Source: Limnobacter sp. SAORIC-580
GTDB taxonomy: Bacteria > Pseudomonadota > Gammaproteobacteria > Burkholderiales > Burkholderiaceae_B
DNA: 64,000 nucleotides
Assembly (NCBI RefSeq): GCF_013004065.1
Contig: NZ_CP053084.1
Coordinates: 1,178,001 to 1,242,000 of the forward strand
Direction of reading: 5' to 3'
The position numbers and the translations under genes were made by a program. Below, piece after piece: positions 35,917 through 44,805 of the stretch. The notes beneath the pieces are model-generated. The model was not told the DNA's origin. It was given only the letters and a program-made list of their open reading frames with translations, and did not search any database. The number at the start of each line of letters is the position of its first letter. Within the stretch, counting starts at the first letter, position 1.

Positions 35917-36609
35917 ATGTTTGCACAGTTGGCTTCACCCCCCAAATTCCACGCCCTGGCCAGTTGGCTTTGGGTGTGGCTGCTCGCAACGGGCGTGCTG
36001 CTGCTGGGGTTTGGTTTGTACACGGGTTTGTTTCTGGCTCCTGTTGATGGGCAGCAAGGCGAGGTGTATCGGGCCATTTATGTGCATGTTCCAGCCGCCT
36101 GGATGTCGATGTTCCTGTATTTGGTGGCCTGTGCCTATGCAGGTTTGAATTGGGTGTATCGCAGCGATGTATCTGCAGTGATGATGCGGGCTTTGTTGCC
36201 TACCGGTGCTTGGATGACTGTGTTGGCCCTGGTCACTGGTGCGCTGTGGGGCAAACCCACTTGGGGTACCTACTGGGTTTGGGATGCACGGATGACTTCC
36301 GAGCTTTTGCTGTTGTTCATCTACTTAGGTCTCATTGCTTTGGGCCAACTGACCACCAACCCGGCCAAGGCTGATCGTGTATTGGCTGTTGGGCTGTTGA
36401 TTGGTGCTGTGAACATTCCCTTGATTTACCTCTCGGTGGTTTTCTGGAATACGCTTCATCAGGGTTACAGCGTGTCGATGAGTGGCAGCCGAATTCACCC
36501 TGACATTGCCATGGGCATGTGGCTCAGCGTGTTGGGGTTCTGGTTGATTTGTGCCAGCTCGGTGTTGAACCGAGCGCGGCGTTTGTTGGTACAAAGGCGT
36601 TGGGTGTAA
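35917..36609 (+). CDS. ccmC: Heme exporter protein CcmC
   Basis: A 230-residue inner-membrane protein with six helices. It handles heme for attachment to CcmE. The tryptophan-rich (WWD-type) loop is visible as WGKPTWGTYWVWDARMTSEL, and the flanking His residues (VHVPAAW and NTLHQGYSV) match the conserved external heme ligands. The ATG at 35917 has CAGGA upstream; a GTG one codon earlier overlaps the previous stop. The next gene is the small ccmD. Confidence 0.94.
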   Translation: MFAQLASPPKFHALASWLWVWLLATGVLLLGFGLYTGLFLAPVDGQQGEVYRAIYVHVPAAWMSMFLYLVACAYAGLNWVYRSDVSAVMMRALLPTGAWMTVLALVTGALWGKPTWGTYWVWDARMTSELLLLFIYLGLIALGQLTTNPAKADRVLAVGLLIGAVNIPLIYLSVVFWNTLHQGYSVSMSGSRIHPDIAMGMWLSVLGFWLICASSVLNRARRLLVQRRWV

Positions 36610-36627
36610 AGGGCAGAAGGCAAAACA

Positions 36628-36801
36628 ATGATTCTTGATGCATGGCAAACAATTTGGGCTTGCGTAGGTTTAAGCCTCTTGATTCTGGTTGTGGATGGTG
36701 TGTTGGCTGGCCGAGCAGGCCCCAGCAAAACCGATCTGGTTCGTCAAAAAAAGAGAGATGACCGAATGGTTGGGCTCGGTAAAGGGGTAGGCAATGAGTA
36801 A
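36628..36801 (+). CDS. ccmD: Heme exporter protein CcmD (57 residues)
   Basis: A short reading frame of 57 codons from ATG 36628 to TAA 36801. It has a single membrane helix (about residues 8-27, [20 protein letters not shown]) followed by a basic cytoplasmic tail (RQKKRDDR). Size, topology and position between ccmC and ccmE match CcmD, which releases holo-CcmE from the CcmABC complex. An AGAAGG ribosome site lies about 7 bases upstream. It overlaps ccmE by 8 bp. Confidence 0.85.
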   Translation: MILDAWQTIWACVGLSLLILVVDGVLAGRAGPSKTDLVRQKKRDDRMVGLGKGVGNE

Positions 36802-37201
36802 TGCACGCGCGCATCGCGCGGCTTGGCTGGCAGCTATTGTTGTGGTGGCTTTGGGTTTTGGTATTGCCTTGGTTAAAGTGTTTAACGAGAACCTGGTTTT
36901 TTTCTACACCCCCACTCAAATACTGGGTGGCGAAGTGCCCACAGGTGAAAAAACCTATCGCCTGGGTGGCATGGTCGAGGTGGGCAGCGTTCAACGCGAG
37001 GCCGACTCATTGAAAGTTCGTTTCGTGGTCAGCGACCTGAACAACAAAGTGCCGGTTGAGTTCAATGGCATTGTTCCGGATTTATTCAAGGAAGGCACAG
37101 GCGTTGTCGCAGATGGCCAATGGGACGGCACCACATTCAAAGCCTCTGAGGTGTTGGCCAAACACGATGAAGACTACATGCCACCCGGAGTTGAGCAGTG
37201 A
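36794..37201 (+). CDS. ccmE: Cytochrome c-type biogenesis heme chaperone CcmE
   Basis: A 135-residue membrane-anchored periplasmic protein. One N-terminal helix (about 11-28) is followed by an OB-fold beta domain ([34 protein letters not shown]). The covalent heme-binding histidine is His124 in [11 protein letters not shown], as in the family motif LAKHDExY. It accepts heme from CcmC and passes it to CcmF. The start overlaps ccmD by 8 bp, and the stop overlaps the GTG start of ccmF. Confidence 0.96.
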   Translation: MSNARAHRAAWLAAIVVVALGFGIALVKVFNENLVFFYTPTQILGGEVPTGEKTYRLGGMVEVGSVQREADSLKVRFVVSDLNNKVPVEFNGIVPDLFKEGTGVVADGQWDGTTFKASEVLAKHDEDYMPPGVEQ

Positions 37202-39189
37202 TCGCGTTGATATCCCAGTTCAGTTTGGCACTGGCCACTGTCTTGGCCCTGTTTGGTGCGGTGGCGGGGTTCGCCGCAGTGCGCGGCGTGTACAACCATA
37301 ATCCAGCAGTTCCTTTGTTGAAATCGATTCAACGCAATGTGTTGCTGGTCTCCGGGCTGGTCAGTACTGCTTTTGTTGGCCTGGTGTATTCCTTTGCTAT
37401 CAGCGATTTCTCTGTTCGCAATGTGGCTGAGAATTCCAATTTGGCTTTGCCTGTTTTTTACAAGGTGGCTGCAAGCTGGGGTTCTCATGAAGGCTCATTT
37501 TTGCTTTGGGTGCTCATGTTTGCGGGTTGGACTCAAGCAGTGGCATGGGCCAAATTCGAGGTGTCTGCCTGTTTCAAAGTGCGCGTACTGGCCACCTTGC
37601 AATTGGTGCTGGTGGGTTTTCTGCTTTATTTGTTAATTGCCAGCAACCCCTTTGAATACCTGTACCCCACACCTGTAGATGGACGAGACCTTAACCCGCT
37701 GCTGCAAGACATTGGCATGATCATTCATCCGCCCCTGTTGTACATGGGTTATGTAGGTTTCGCAGTGACTTTTGCTTTCGCAGTGGCAGGTTTGCTCGAG
37801 GGGCGCTTCGACATGACCTGGGCACGCTGGAGCCGCCCCTGGACCAATGTGGCCTGGGCCTTTTTGACCATGGGTATTGCCTTGGGCAGCTGGTGGGCTT
37901 ATCGCGAACTGGGCTGGGGTGGTTGGTGGTTTTGGGACCCCGTTGAAAACGCATCCTTGATGCCATGGCTGGCGGGTACAGCATTGATCCACTCTTTGGC
38001 CGTGTCTGAAAAAAGGGGTGCCTTGCGCAGTTGGACTTTGCTGCTGGCGCTCACCACGTTTGCTTTGTCGCTGTTGGGTACATTTCTGGTTCGCTCGGGT
38101 GTGCTTACCTCGGTGCATGCTTTCGCAACAGACCCTGAACGTGGCGTGTTCATTCTTGCCTTGTTGTTTCTTGTGGTGGGTTCTTCCTACATTCTGTATG
38201 CCCTTAAAACAGGTGAGGTCGGGCAGGGTGGTAACTTCAAGGCCACTGGGCGCGAGTCGCTGCTGTTGTCCAACAACGTGCTGATGAGTGCTGCTTTGGT
38301 GGCTGTGATGTTGGGCACCCTTTACCCTTTGGTCGTCGAGGTGATTGGTGGTCGAAAAATGTCGGTGGGGCAGCCTTACTTCGAGGCCATGTTTGCGCCT
38401 ATTTTGTTGCCTGCGGTCTTACTGATGGCATTGGGCCCTGATTCACGCTGGCGCGAAACGCGTTTGGCGCAATATATCAAGCCGGGGGCGGTGGCTTTTG
38501 CTGTGGCTGTGCTGGTGTTGTTGGGCGCAGCGCTATTCAATGGTTATTTCAGCCTGTTGTGGGCTGTTGGTGTGGTGTGTGCGGTGTTCATGGCGGTGGC
38601 CACGCTGGCCCACGCAGCGGTGGCCACACGCAGAGCAGGGGCCAACATTCCCGAAAGCGGTTTGCTGTATCGCATACGCCGTTTGTCCTTGTCCTATTGG
38701 GGCATGGTGCTTGCGCATTTGGGAGTGGCGGTGTTTGTGGTGGGTGTCAGCTGGGTAAAAACCTTCGAGACTGAAACTGATTCTGTGCTTAAGCCAGGAG
38801 AAACCTCTGAAATTGGCCCATGGCGTGTCACTTTCATTGGCGTTGATTCCGTACAGAGGCAAAACCATGTGGCTGCTCTGGGCGTGTTCGAGTTGACCCG
38901 TGGCGATGGCACCTTGATCCACTTGCTGGAACCGGAGAAACGTCGCTATCAAAGTTCAGAGCAAATCATGACTGAAGCGGCCATTCACAGCGATTGGTTT
39001 TCTGATGTTTACATTGGCCTTGGCGATGCAGTTCAAAGCAGTGAAAACGCCGGGGCGTGGGGCGTGCGCCTGTATTACAAGCCTTTGATCAACCTGATTT
39101 GGTGGGGCTGTGCGCTCATGGCACTGGGTGGTTTACTCACCGTATTTGATCGCCGTTATCGCCCCAGAAAGAATGCGGTGGCGTCATGA
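37198..39189 (+). CDS. ccmF: Cytochrome c heme lyase subunit CcmF
   Basis: A 663-residue polytopic protein of typical CcmF length. It ligates heme from CcmE to apocytochrome CXXCH sites in the periplasm. The WWD domain is clear near residues 215-245 ([19 protein letters not shown]), with conserved His in [11 protein letters not shown] and [12 protein letters not shown]. The periplasmic C-terminal domain precedes a last helix (about 630-650). The start is GTG at 37198, overlapping ccmE by 4 bp. The stop overlaps ccmG. Confidence 0.96.
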   Translation: MIALISQFSLALATVLALFGAVAGFAAVRGVYNHNPAVPLLKSIQRNVLLVSGLVSTAFVGLVYSFAISDFSVRNVAENSNLALPVFYKVAASWGSHEGSFLLWVLMFAGWTQAVAWAKFEVSACFKVRVLATLQLVLVGFLLYLLIASNPFEYLYPTPVDGRDLNPLLQDIGMIIHPPLLYMGYVGFAVTFAFAVAGLLEGRFDMTWARWSRPWTNVAWAFLTMGIALGSWWAYRELGWGGWWFWDPVENASLMPWLAGTALIHSLAVSEKRGALRSWTLLLALTTFALSLLGTFLVRSGVLTSVHAFATDPERGVFILALLFLVVGSSYILYALKTGEVGQGGNFKATGRESLLLSNNVLMSAALVAVMLGTLYPLVVEVIGGRKMSVGQPYFEAMFAPILLPAVLLMALGPDSRWRETRLAQYIKPGAVAFAVAVLVLLGAALFNGYFSLLWAVGVVCAVFMAVATLAHAAVATRRAGANIPESGLLYRIRRLSLSYWGMVLAHLGVAVFVVGVSWVKTFETETDSVLKPGETSEIGPWRVTFIGVDSVQRQNHVAALGVFELTRGDGTLIHLLEPEKRRYQSSEQIMTEAAIHSDWFSDVYIGLGDAVQSSENAGAWGVRLYYKPLINLIWWGCALMALGGLLTVFDRRYRPRKNAVAS

Positions 39190-39755
39190 TCAAGAAACGC
39201 TTGCGCCTGTATTTGCCAATTTTGGTCTTGTTGTTTTTGGGTGTGTTTTTGCTCCGTGGTTTGTGGCTTGACCCCAAGAAATTACCCTCCGCATTGATTG
39301 GTAAGCCCGTGCCTGCGGTAGTGCTTCCCGTGCTCAGCTTTAACGGGCCTGAGGCGGGTGCAGTGCAAATTGCCGACATTCGAACACTGCAAAGTATTGA
39401 TGCACTGAAAGGCCAGCCTTGGGTACTGAATGTGTTCGCATCGTGGTGCCAAGCGTGTTTGGTGGAGCACCCGTATTTCATTGCGCTGGCAAAACAGAAA
39501 AAAATCAAGTTGGTGGGTTTGGCTTACAAAGACGACCTGGCCAACACCCGCCGTTGGCTGGCGCAATATGGCAACCCTTACGATTTGATCCTGATTGACC
39601 AGCAAGGGCAGTACGGCATTGAGTTGGGTGTGTATGGCGTGCCCGAAACTTTTTTAATGAGCGCCAACAACACCATTATTCACAAGCAGGTAGGGCCAAT
39701 ACCTGCTGACTATTTCGGCAGCATGGCACTGCCCGCAATAGAGGCTTCCCGATGA
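39186..39755 (+). CDS. ccmG: Thiol:disulfide interchange protein CcmG (DsbE)
   Basis: A 189-residue membrane-anchored thioredoxin-fold protein. It keeps apocytochrome and CcmH cysteines reduced in the periplasm. One N-terminal helix (about 8-24) precedes the thioredoxin domain with active site SWCQAC (Cys88, Cys91) and the cis-proline loop GVPETFL. The CQAC dipeptide differs from the CPTC or CVPC seen in many CcmG proteins. The start overlaps the ccmF stop (ATGA), and the stop overlaps ccmH. Confidence 0.93.
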   Translation: MIKKRLRLYLPILVLLFLGVFLLRGLWLDPKKLPSALIGKPVPAVVLPVLSFNGPEAGAVQIADIRTLQSIDALKGQPWVLNVFASWCQACLVEHPYFIALAKQKKIKLVGLAYKDDLANTRRWLAQYGNPYDLILIDQQGQYGIELGVYGVPETFLMSANNTIIHKQVGPIPADYFGSMALPAIEASR

Positions 39756-40165
39756 ATGTGAATGATCTGAATGCAGCAGAGAAAGAACAGTACAAAGAAG
39801 TGGCCAGCGAGTTGCGTTGCTTGGTGTGTCAGAACCAGTCGCTGGCTGATTCTCATGCTTCCTTGGCAGTCGATTTGAAAGACAAAATTGCCGAGCAAAT
39901 TCGTGCTGGCAAAACCAACGAAGAAATTAAAAGCTACATGCAAGATCGCTATGGCGAGTTTGTGATCTACAAGCCCGCTTACAGCATGGAAAATGCGGTG
40001 TTGTGGTTGGGGCCTTTTGTGGTGTTGCTTATTGCCGTGGTGCTGGCGCGCAAGGTGGGCAAGGGCGGGGGTGTAAATGGAATATCGAACCCCCCGGCTA
40101 CGGATGCAACCACAGCTTGGGCTGAAAGCCTGTATGTAAAAATGAAAAACAAGAAAGACGAATAA
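39752..40165 (+). CDS. ccmH: Cytochrome c-type biogenesis protein CcmH (CcmL), no signal peptide visible
   Basis: A 137-residue protein with the family active-site segment ELRCLVCQNQSLADS (Cys23, Cys26), the helical YMQDRYGEFVIYKP region and one transmembrane helix (about 85-106). It reduces apocytochrome c for heme ligation. Family members normally begin with a cleavable signal peptide. Here translation starts directly with a hydrophilic segment (MNVNDLNAAEKEQYKEV), and a stop lies 15 codons upstream in the same frame with no other start between. The first helix has thus been lost or is not needed. The stretch is translationally coupled to ccmG by ATGA. The separate CcmI encoded at 33348 supplies the C-terminal function. 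Confidence 0.88.
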   Translation: MNVNDLNAAEKEQYKEVASELRCLVCQNQSLADSHASLAVDLKDKIAEQIRAGKTNEEIKSYMQDRYGEFVIYKPAYSMENAVLWLGPFVVLLIAVVLARKVGKGGGVNGISNPPATDATTAWAESLYVKMKNKKDE

Positions 40166-40410
40166 GCACCAGCGGTATTACCGCATTTGCGGGCTAACCT
40201 TTTTTTGTTGAACAAAGCTTGTTGGGGATGCTACTTAAGAATTAAGACCCGAGGAAAAGTCGCGCTTTCAGCCCGCTGACATATTTATCGATAGTACGTT
40301 GTCTTGGCTTCGGTTGGTCGTATGTAACCCAGTGGCTTTGTAAAATTGCACAAATTTTATAAACAACAGGTACCTATTAATAAAAATTTTCTGCAAAAAA
40401 GGATGTCTGT
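40166..40410. other. Intergenic region after ccm operon, weak hairpins and AT-rich upstream part
   Basis: This 245-bp gap holds overlapping short hairpins near 40172-40192 (GCGGTATTACCGC, then CCGCATTTGCGG) followed by T7 at 40200-40207, a possible but weak terminator for the ccm operon. Towards the next gene the sequence becomes AT-rich. It contains an inverted repeat (AAAATT at 40342-40347 and AATTTT at 40353-40358) and a ribosome site AAAAAAGGA 8 bases before ATG 40411. No promoter is convincing. Confidence 0.3.
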
Positions 40411-41292
40411 ATGGTGGCCTCAGTAAATAGAACCCAACAGTCCCAAAGTTATACAGATGAGATCAATTATAACGATGCCAAACGCCACATCCAAAATGAA
40501 AATGGAGTGACCAAAGAAGTATTTGGACGATACATCAAAGCTGAATTTGGTGATGTGACACCACAAGGTGCAATGGCTTTATTTGATGAAATTGATGCAA
40601 ACAATTCTGGCGGTCTGCGTGAAGCGGAGTTCAGCAGGTGGGCTGCCGATTCAACAGTTGGTATCTCATCTGTTGGTTCTTCATCCAATACATCTGGTGC
40701 TGGCAGCAGCGTGTCTACTAACGGCGTAGATGCCACTTTTGGGGATTATAAAAAGCTGACAAGAGTCGATGGCGGCACGGACAGTTTTAACAACGTTAAA
40801 TCAGACTACCTGGTCATTGTAGAAAGTCACGGCAGGAATGCCTCCGACGGTGTGGAGGCAAACGAGCTTCCAAAGGTTACAGGCGCCAAGCTTGTCAGCT
40901 TCGGTGGTAGTCACGACAAATACATCGCACTGTACAAAGTTACCGATTCAAACGTCTCAATCACTGGCGATGGTGGTTCTGGACAGGCGCTTTTCATCAA
41001 TACAGACCAGCAGGTAAGTCTTAAGGCAAAAAGGGTTGATCCTTCTCTCGGTAGTGAAAAACTGAAGGGGCCTTCGAAGGCTAATGAACTGGTTATTTAT
41101 GCCGAAGATGAAGGCGGAAAAGGCGCTAAGACAAACGGTGTCGCTGATCGTGATCGGTTTTTCAAATCATATGCAAATGGCAGTTTTGGTTCGGGCGATG
41201 ACCTTATCTATGTGATCGATAATCAGCTATCGGCTAACAATGACAAGGGGCCTAACCTCAATGGGGCAGACGGTGTTTTGACATTCACATAA
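40411..41292 (+). CDS. Orphan EF-hand protein of unknown function
   Basis: A 293-residue hydrophilic protein I cannot assign to a family. One canonical 12-residue EF-hand loop is seen at 62-73 (DANNSGGLREAE: Asp1, Asn3, Ser5, Gly6, Leu8, Glu12). It lies within helix-loop-helix context (GAMALFDEI before, FSRWAADS after). A Ser/Gly linker follows (about 82-105). The rest is rich in Asp, Gly and Asn, and several Asp-Gly turns may also bind calcium (SDGVEANEL, NGADGVLTF). There is no signal peptide or membrane segment. Base composition looks more AT-rich than its neighbours. It has its own AAGGA site, stands alone and converges on the histidine kinase gene, so a recently acquired or separately regulated gene is possible. 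Confidence 0.7.
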   Translation: MVASVNRTQQSQSYTDEINYNDAKRHIQNENGVTKEVFGRYIKAEFGDVTPQGAMALFDEIDANNSGGLREAEFSRWAADSTVGISSVGSSSNTSGAGSSVSTNGVDATFGDYKKLTRVDGGTDSFNNVKSDYLVIVESHGRNASDGVEANELPKVTGAKLVSFGGSHDKYIALYKVTDSNVSITGDGGSGQALFINTDQQVSLKAKRVDPSLGSEKLKGPSKANELVIYAEDEGGKGAKTNGVADRDRFFKSYANGSFGSGDDLIYVIDNQLSANNDKGPNLNGADGVLTFT

Positions 41293-41317
41293 TCCATTTT
41301 GTCAATTGCCCATTGAC

Positions 41318-44300
41318 TCAGCAGTTTTGAAGCAAATCCCGAATTTTCTCGAATTCGGCCTCCAGCAGTTCTTTGCCAGTTTGAACAATGCTGTCGTCAG
41401 TTTCCTGTGCCGCGGTTTCTATCAAACCGCAGGTATCGGCCAGGGTTTTTGCACACAGTCCAAGTGCCGTGCCCTTGATTTTGTGGGTCACCCTGATCAC
41501 GCCTTGCATGTCTGAATTCCTGATCATGTTGTCCAGCTTTTCAAGTTGTTTGCCTTTGTCTGCGATGAAGGCCAACAGCAGGTCTTTTGCAAAATCCCTG
41601 TCGTTCCCGGTGATTTCATCCAATGCGTCCCAATCGATGGGCGATGTCATGGTGGTCACTACGGGTAACTTTTTTCGGCCGGGTTCAAGCCATTCAATCA
41701 ATACTGATTTAAGGGTTTCCATGCGCACAGGTTTCACCAACACATCGTCCATGCCTGCGGCCAAACAGCGTTCACGTGTTTCACTTAAGGCATCGGCGGT
41801 ATAGCCAATAAGTGCTTGTACACGGCGATCAGGGCGAAGGGCTGTAATTTCCCGGATGTGTTGAGCCACGTCAAAGCCACTCATCTTGGGCATCTGGCAA
41901 TCACAGATGAACAGGTCATAATCCTTCTCTATCCACTTCGACAAAGCTTCCAGGCCATCACCAGCCACGTCAACATTGCAACCTATCAGGCCAAGCTGGT
42001 TCTTGAGCAATGCCCGGTTGATTTCATTGTCGTCTGCGATCAGGATATTTGCGTTTTTGACGTACTGCGGTACTTCAATTATTTCCTGTGAATTCCTCCC
42101 GCTTTCGTTTTGCGTGAGTTTGTCGGGTTCGGTTCTTCTTAAGGGCAGCGTAACGGTCATGCACGAACCTACGTTAAGCACGCTGTGCAAGGCAAGTTTT
42201 CCCCCTAGAAGTTTGGCGAGTCGTTGGGATATCGAAAGCCCAAGACCTGTGCCACCAAATTTCTTGCTGGTGTCATGCGCCGCCTGAACAAACGGATCAA
42301 AAATCTGATTCTGGACTTCAGGACTGATGCCAATCCCCGTGTCAATCACTTCAATCACGATTTGTTCGCTGCCTTGTTCGTCCCGCTTCATTTCTGCATT
42401 GAATTCAATTCCACCTTTGTGAGTAAATTTCACGGCATTGCTCAGCAGGTTGAACAAAATTTGTCGCAAACGCAATGGATCGCATTCCATGGAATGCGGA
42501 ATGTTTTCATCAAACTTCATGTGCAAATACAGACCCTTGGCCTGTGCAGATTGCGAGAACAGATCTGCCGCGAATTCAAATGCACTTTTCAGTGACATCG
42601 GTTCAAGATTCACCTCCAGTTGTCCCGCTTCAATTTTTGACAGATCCAAAATATCGTTGATGATGTCGAGCAATGAATAGGCCGACTGCCGTGTCAACTT
42701 CAGCAAGTGCGCGCGTTCCTTTGCCGCACCGGTTTGTTCCAGCAACTCCGACATGCCGATGATGGCATTTAATGGCGTGCGAATTTCATGCGACATGTTG
42801 GCAAGAAAACTGGTCTTGGCCTGATTGGCTGATTCTGCTGCTTCGCGTGCCTGAGCCAATTCAGAAGTTCTTGTCGCTATACGCTGTTCAAGGTCGGCAT
42901 TCCAGCCCCGCAGTTTTTCTTCGAGCTTTTTTTGATGGGTGATGTCCCGAGACACTGACAACAATCTGCCCGGTTTCCCCTGATTGTTGGCAATGGGACT
43001 GATAATCACATCCCACCATTTTTCCGTGCCTTTCATGGTGGGGGTCATTGCTTGAAACCGACCCAGTTGGCCAGCTTTTGCGCAATTCAGTGCGTCCTGT
43101 ACTTTGGGCTGGTCTTTCTCGTTCCAGAATGTCAGCCAGTCAGCGCCTTCAATGTCGCAGAAGTTGTCCACTTCCATAATTTGACAACCACGTGCTGTCA
43201 TGAAAAGTAGCTTGGCGTCCAGGTCGAGAACTTTGAGGCAATCGGGGCTGCTCTCAATCATGCTGTTGACGAAAGCCATGTTTGCAGCCAGGTCGGTGGT
43301 CCTTTTCTTGACCAGTTTTTCGAGTTCATTCTTTCGGTTGTTCAGTGCATTTTCGGCTGCTTTTTTCTCGGAAATATCAATATGAATGCCATACATCATC
43401 AATGGTGATCCATCCTTGGCGCGGCTCACTACGCGGCCATGGGATTGAACCCAAACCCAGTGCCCATCTTTGTGTTTAAGGCGAAAGGGTTGTTCGAATA
43501 CATCGATGAGTCCCTGAAAATGCTGCTTCAACATTCGTTCCGATTCAAGCAGGTCATCCGGGTGTACGCGTGATCGCCACACCTCAAGATCAAGTGGTTG
43601 AAGCTCTTCAAGCGTGAAGCCCATGATTTGTGCCCATCGATCATTCACAATGATTTTGTTTTCGGGAATGTTCCATTCCCAGGTTCCGGCGCTGGTGCCT
43701 TCAATAACGCCATGCAGCCTTTTTTTCTCAAGATAAAGTTCTTCTTGCGTTCGCTGGATGTCGGTCAGGTTTTGCGCGATGTGCAAGTAACCGCTGAACT
43801 CTCCGTCCTCGATATGGAGCGGGTTGACTGTCAATTCAACATCGATGTGTTTTCCTGTTCTGGAGATCAGTGTCCAATAGCGGCGTTCTACCCGCCCATC
43901 GCGTGCTTTACCGATCAGGGTGTAATGGTCATTGACAAGGGTTTTTTGAGATTCCTGAAGAAGCTGGCTTTTGCGAATCAGGATTTCGTTGGGTTCATGG
44001 AAATCAAGTGAATGAAGCTTGTTGATGGCTTGCTCGGCCGTGCATTCCAGCATCAGTTCCGCTGCTTTGTTGAAATGCGTGATCAAGCCGTCGGGATCGG
44101 TCGCAATAACTGCAGCATCTGTTGAGTTTAAAATCGATTGCTGGAATGCATTTTCCGACTTCAATAACCTTGCAGTTCGCTTTAGCTCCATTTGCGAAAC
44201 AACTTGTTTGGCCAGTTGCAACAGGGCTTTTTTTTGCGAATCTTTCAGCTTCCCCGGTTTCAGGTCGATGACGCACAAGGTGCCCAGCGCGTAACCGCGC

Positions 44301-44662
44301 GGTGACACAATCGGTGCGCCCGCATAGAAACGGATGTGTGGTGCGCCGCTCACCAAGGGGTTGTCGCGAAAGCGTTCGTCCTGCAAAGTGTCCTGGATTT
44401 CCATCAATCCTGTTTGGGCAATTGCGTGACCACAAAAGGAGATGTCCCGGGCTGTTTCTGTTTCGTCGAATCCGATGGTGCTTTTGAACCACTGGCGTTG
44501 CTCGTCAATCAATGAGATCAACGCAGTTGGCGTGCCACAAATTTCAGCCGCCAATTCAGCAATGGCGTCAAATTCGCTTTCTGCAGGGGAGTCCAGTAAC
44601 TTGTAGCTGCACAAATCCTTAAGCCGGGCGATTTCATTCAGGGGGGTGGGTGCTGGCATCAT
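41318..44662 (-). CDS. Hybrid sensor histidine kinase (GAF-PAS3-HisKA-HATPase-REC-HPt)
   Basis: An 1114-residue cytoplasmic-looking kinase with no membrane segment. The order is GAF (about 25-155), three PAS modules (about 175-300, 310-435, 460-590), HisKA with His625 (MSHEIRTPLNAI), HATPase (NLLSNAVKF, DTGIGIS, FGGTGLGLSIS), receiver with Asp921 (FICDCQMPKMSG) and Lys in VLVKPV, then an HPt domain with His1060 (THKIKGTALGL). All phosphorelay residues are present. The domain set implies a His-Asp-His relay to a separate receiver. The divergent neighbour at 44806 carries a receiver domain and is the obvious candidate acceptor. Signals are unknown; GAF/PAS suggest redox, light or small ligands. 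Confidence 0.93.
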   Translation of the reverse strand: MMPAPTPLNEIARLKDLCSYKLLDSPAESEFDAIAELAAEICGTPTALISLIDEQRQWFKSTIGFDETETARDISFCGHAIAQTGLMEIQDTLQDERFRDNPLVSGAPHIRFYAGAPIVSPRGYALGTLCVIDLKPGKLKDSQKKALLQLAKQVVSQMELKRTARLLKSENAFQQSILNSTDAAVIATDPDGLITHFNKAAELMLECTAEQAINKLHSLDFHEPNEILIRKSQLLQESQKTLVNDHYTLIGKARDGRVERRYWTLISRTGKHIDVELTVNPLHIEDGEFSGYLHIAQNLTDIQRTQEELYLEKKRLHGVIEGTSAGTWEWNIPENKIIVNDRWAQIMGFTLEELQPLDLEVWRSRVHPDDLLESERMLKQHFQGLIDVFEQPFRLKHKDGHWVWVQSHGRVVSRAKDGSPLMMYGIHIDISEKKAAENALNNRKNELEKLVKKRTTDLAANMAFVNSMIESSPDCLKVLDLDAKLLFMTARGCQIMEVDNFCDIEGADWLTFWNEKDQPKVQDALNCAKAGQLGRFQAMTPTMKGTEKWWDVIISPIANNQGKPGRLLSVSRDITHQKKLEEKLRGWNADLEQRIATRTSELAQAREAAESANQAKTSFLANMSHEIRTPLNAIIGMSELLEQTGAAKERAHLLKLTRQSAYSLLDIINDILDLSKIEAGQLEVNLEPMSLKSAFEFAADLFSQSAQAKGLYLHMKFDENIPHSMECDPLRLRQILFNLLSNAVKFTHKGGIEFNAEMKRDEQGSEQIVIEVIDTGIGISPEVQNQIFDPFVQAAHDTSKKFGGTGLGLSISQRLAKLLGGKLALHSVLNVGSCMTVTLPLRRTEPDKLTQNESGRNSQEIIEVPQYVKNANILIADDNEINRALLKNQLGLIGCNVDVAGDGLEALSKWIEKDYDLFICDCQMPKMSGFDVAQHIREITALRPDRRVQALIGYTADALSETRERCLAAGMDDVLVKPVRMETLKSVLIEWLEPGRKKLPVVTTMTSPIDWDALDEITGNDRDFAKDLLLAFIADKGKQLEKLDNMIRNSDMQGVIRVTHKIKGTALGLCAKTLADTCGLIETAAQETDDSIVQTGKELLEAEFEKIRDLLQNC

Positions 44663-44711
44663 GGCGGGTCTCCTTGATCAATTCGAGCGTGAAGCCTTTG
44701 TGTTGACAAGT

Positions 44712-44777
44712 ACCAAACTTGGTTGAATCTGCATGACTAATAATATCACAATTGGTAATATTGGTATAATTGGTAAG
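44712..44777. promoter_or_regulatory. Operator region: palindrome and three tandem 9-bp repeats upstream of the HTH-REC gene
   Basis: Three 9-bp units stand head to tail without spacing: ATTGGTAAT at 44751-44759, ATTGGTATA at 44760-44768 and ATTGGTAAG at 44769-44777. A short palindrome with the same TTGGT core (ACCAA at 44712-44716, TTGGT at 44719-44723) lies 27 bp before them. A perfect -10-like TATAAT (44765-44770) falls inside the array. The region lies between the divergent kinase and regulator genes and most likely binds the regulator itself. Confidence 0.6.
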
Positions 44778-44805
44778 ACCGCTTACTTGAATTGCAACAT
44801 TAACA

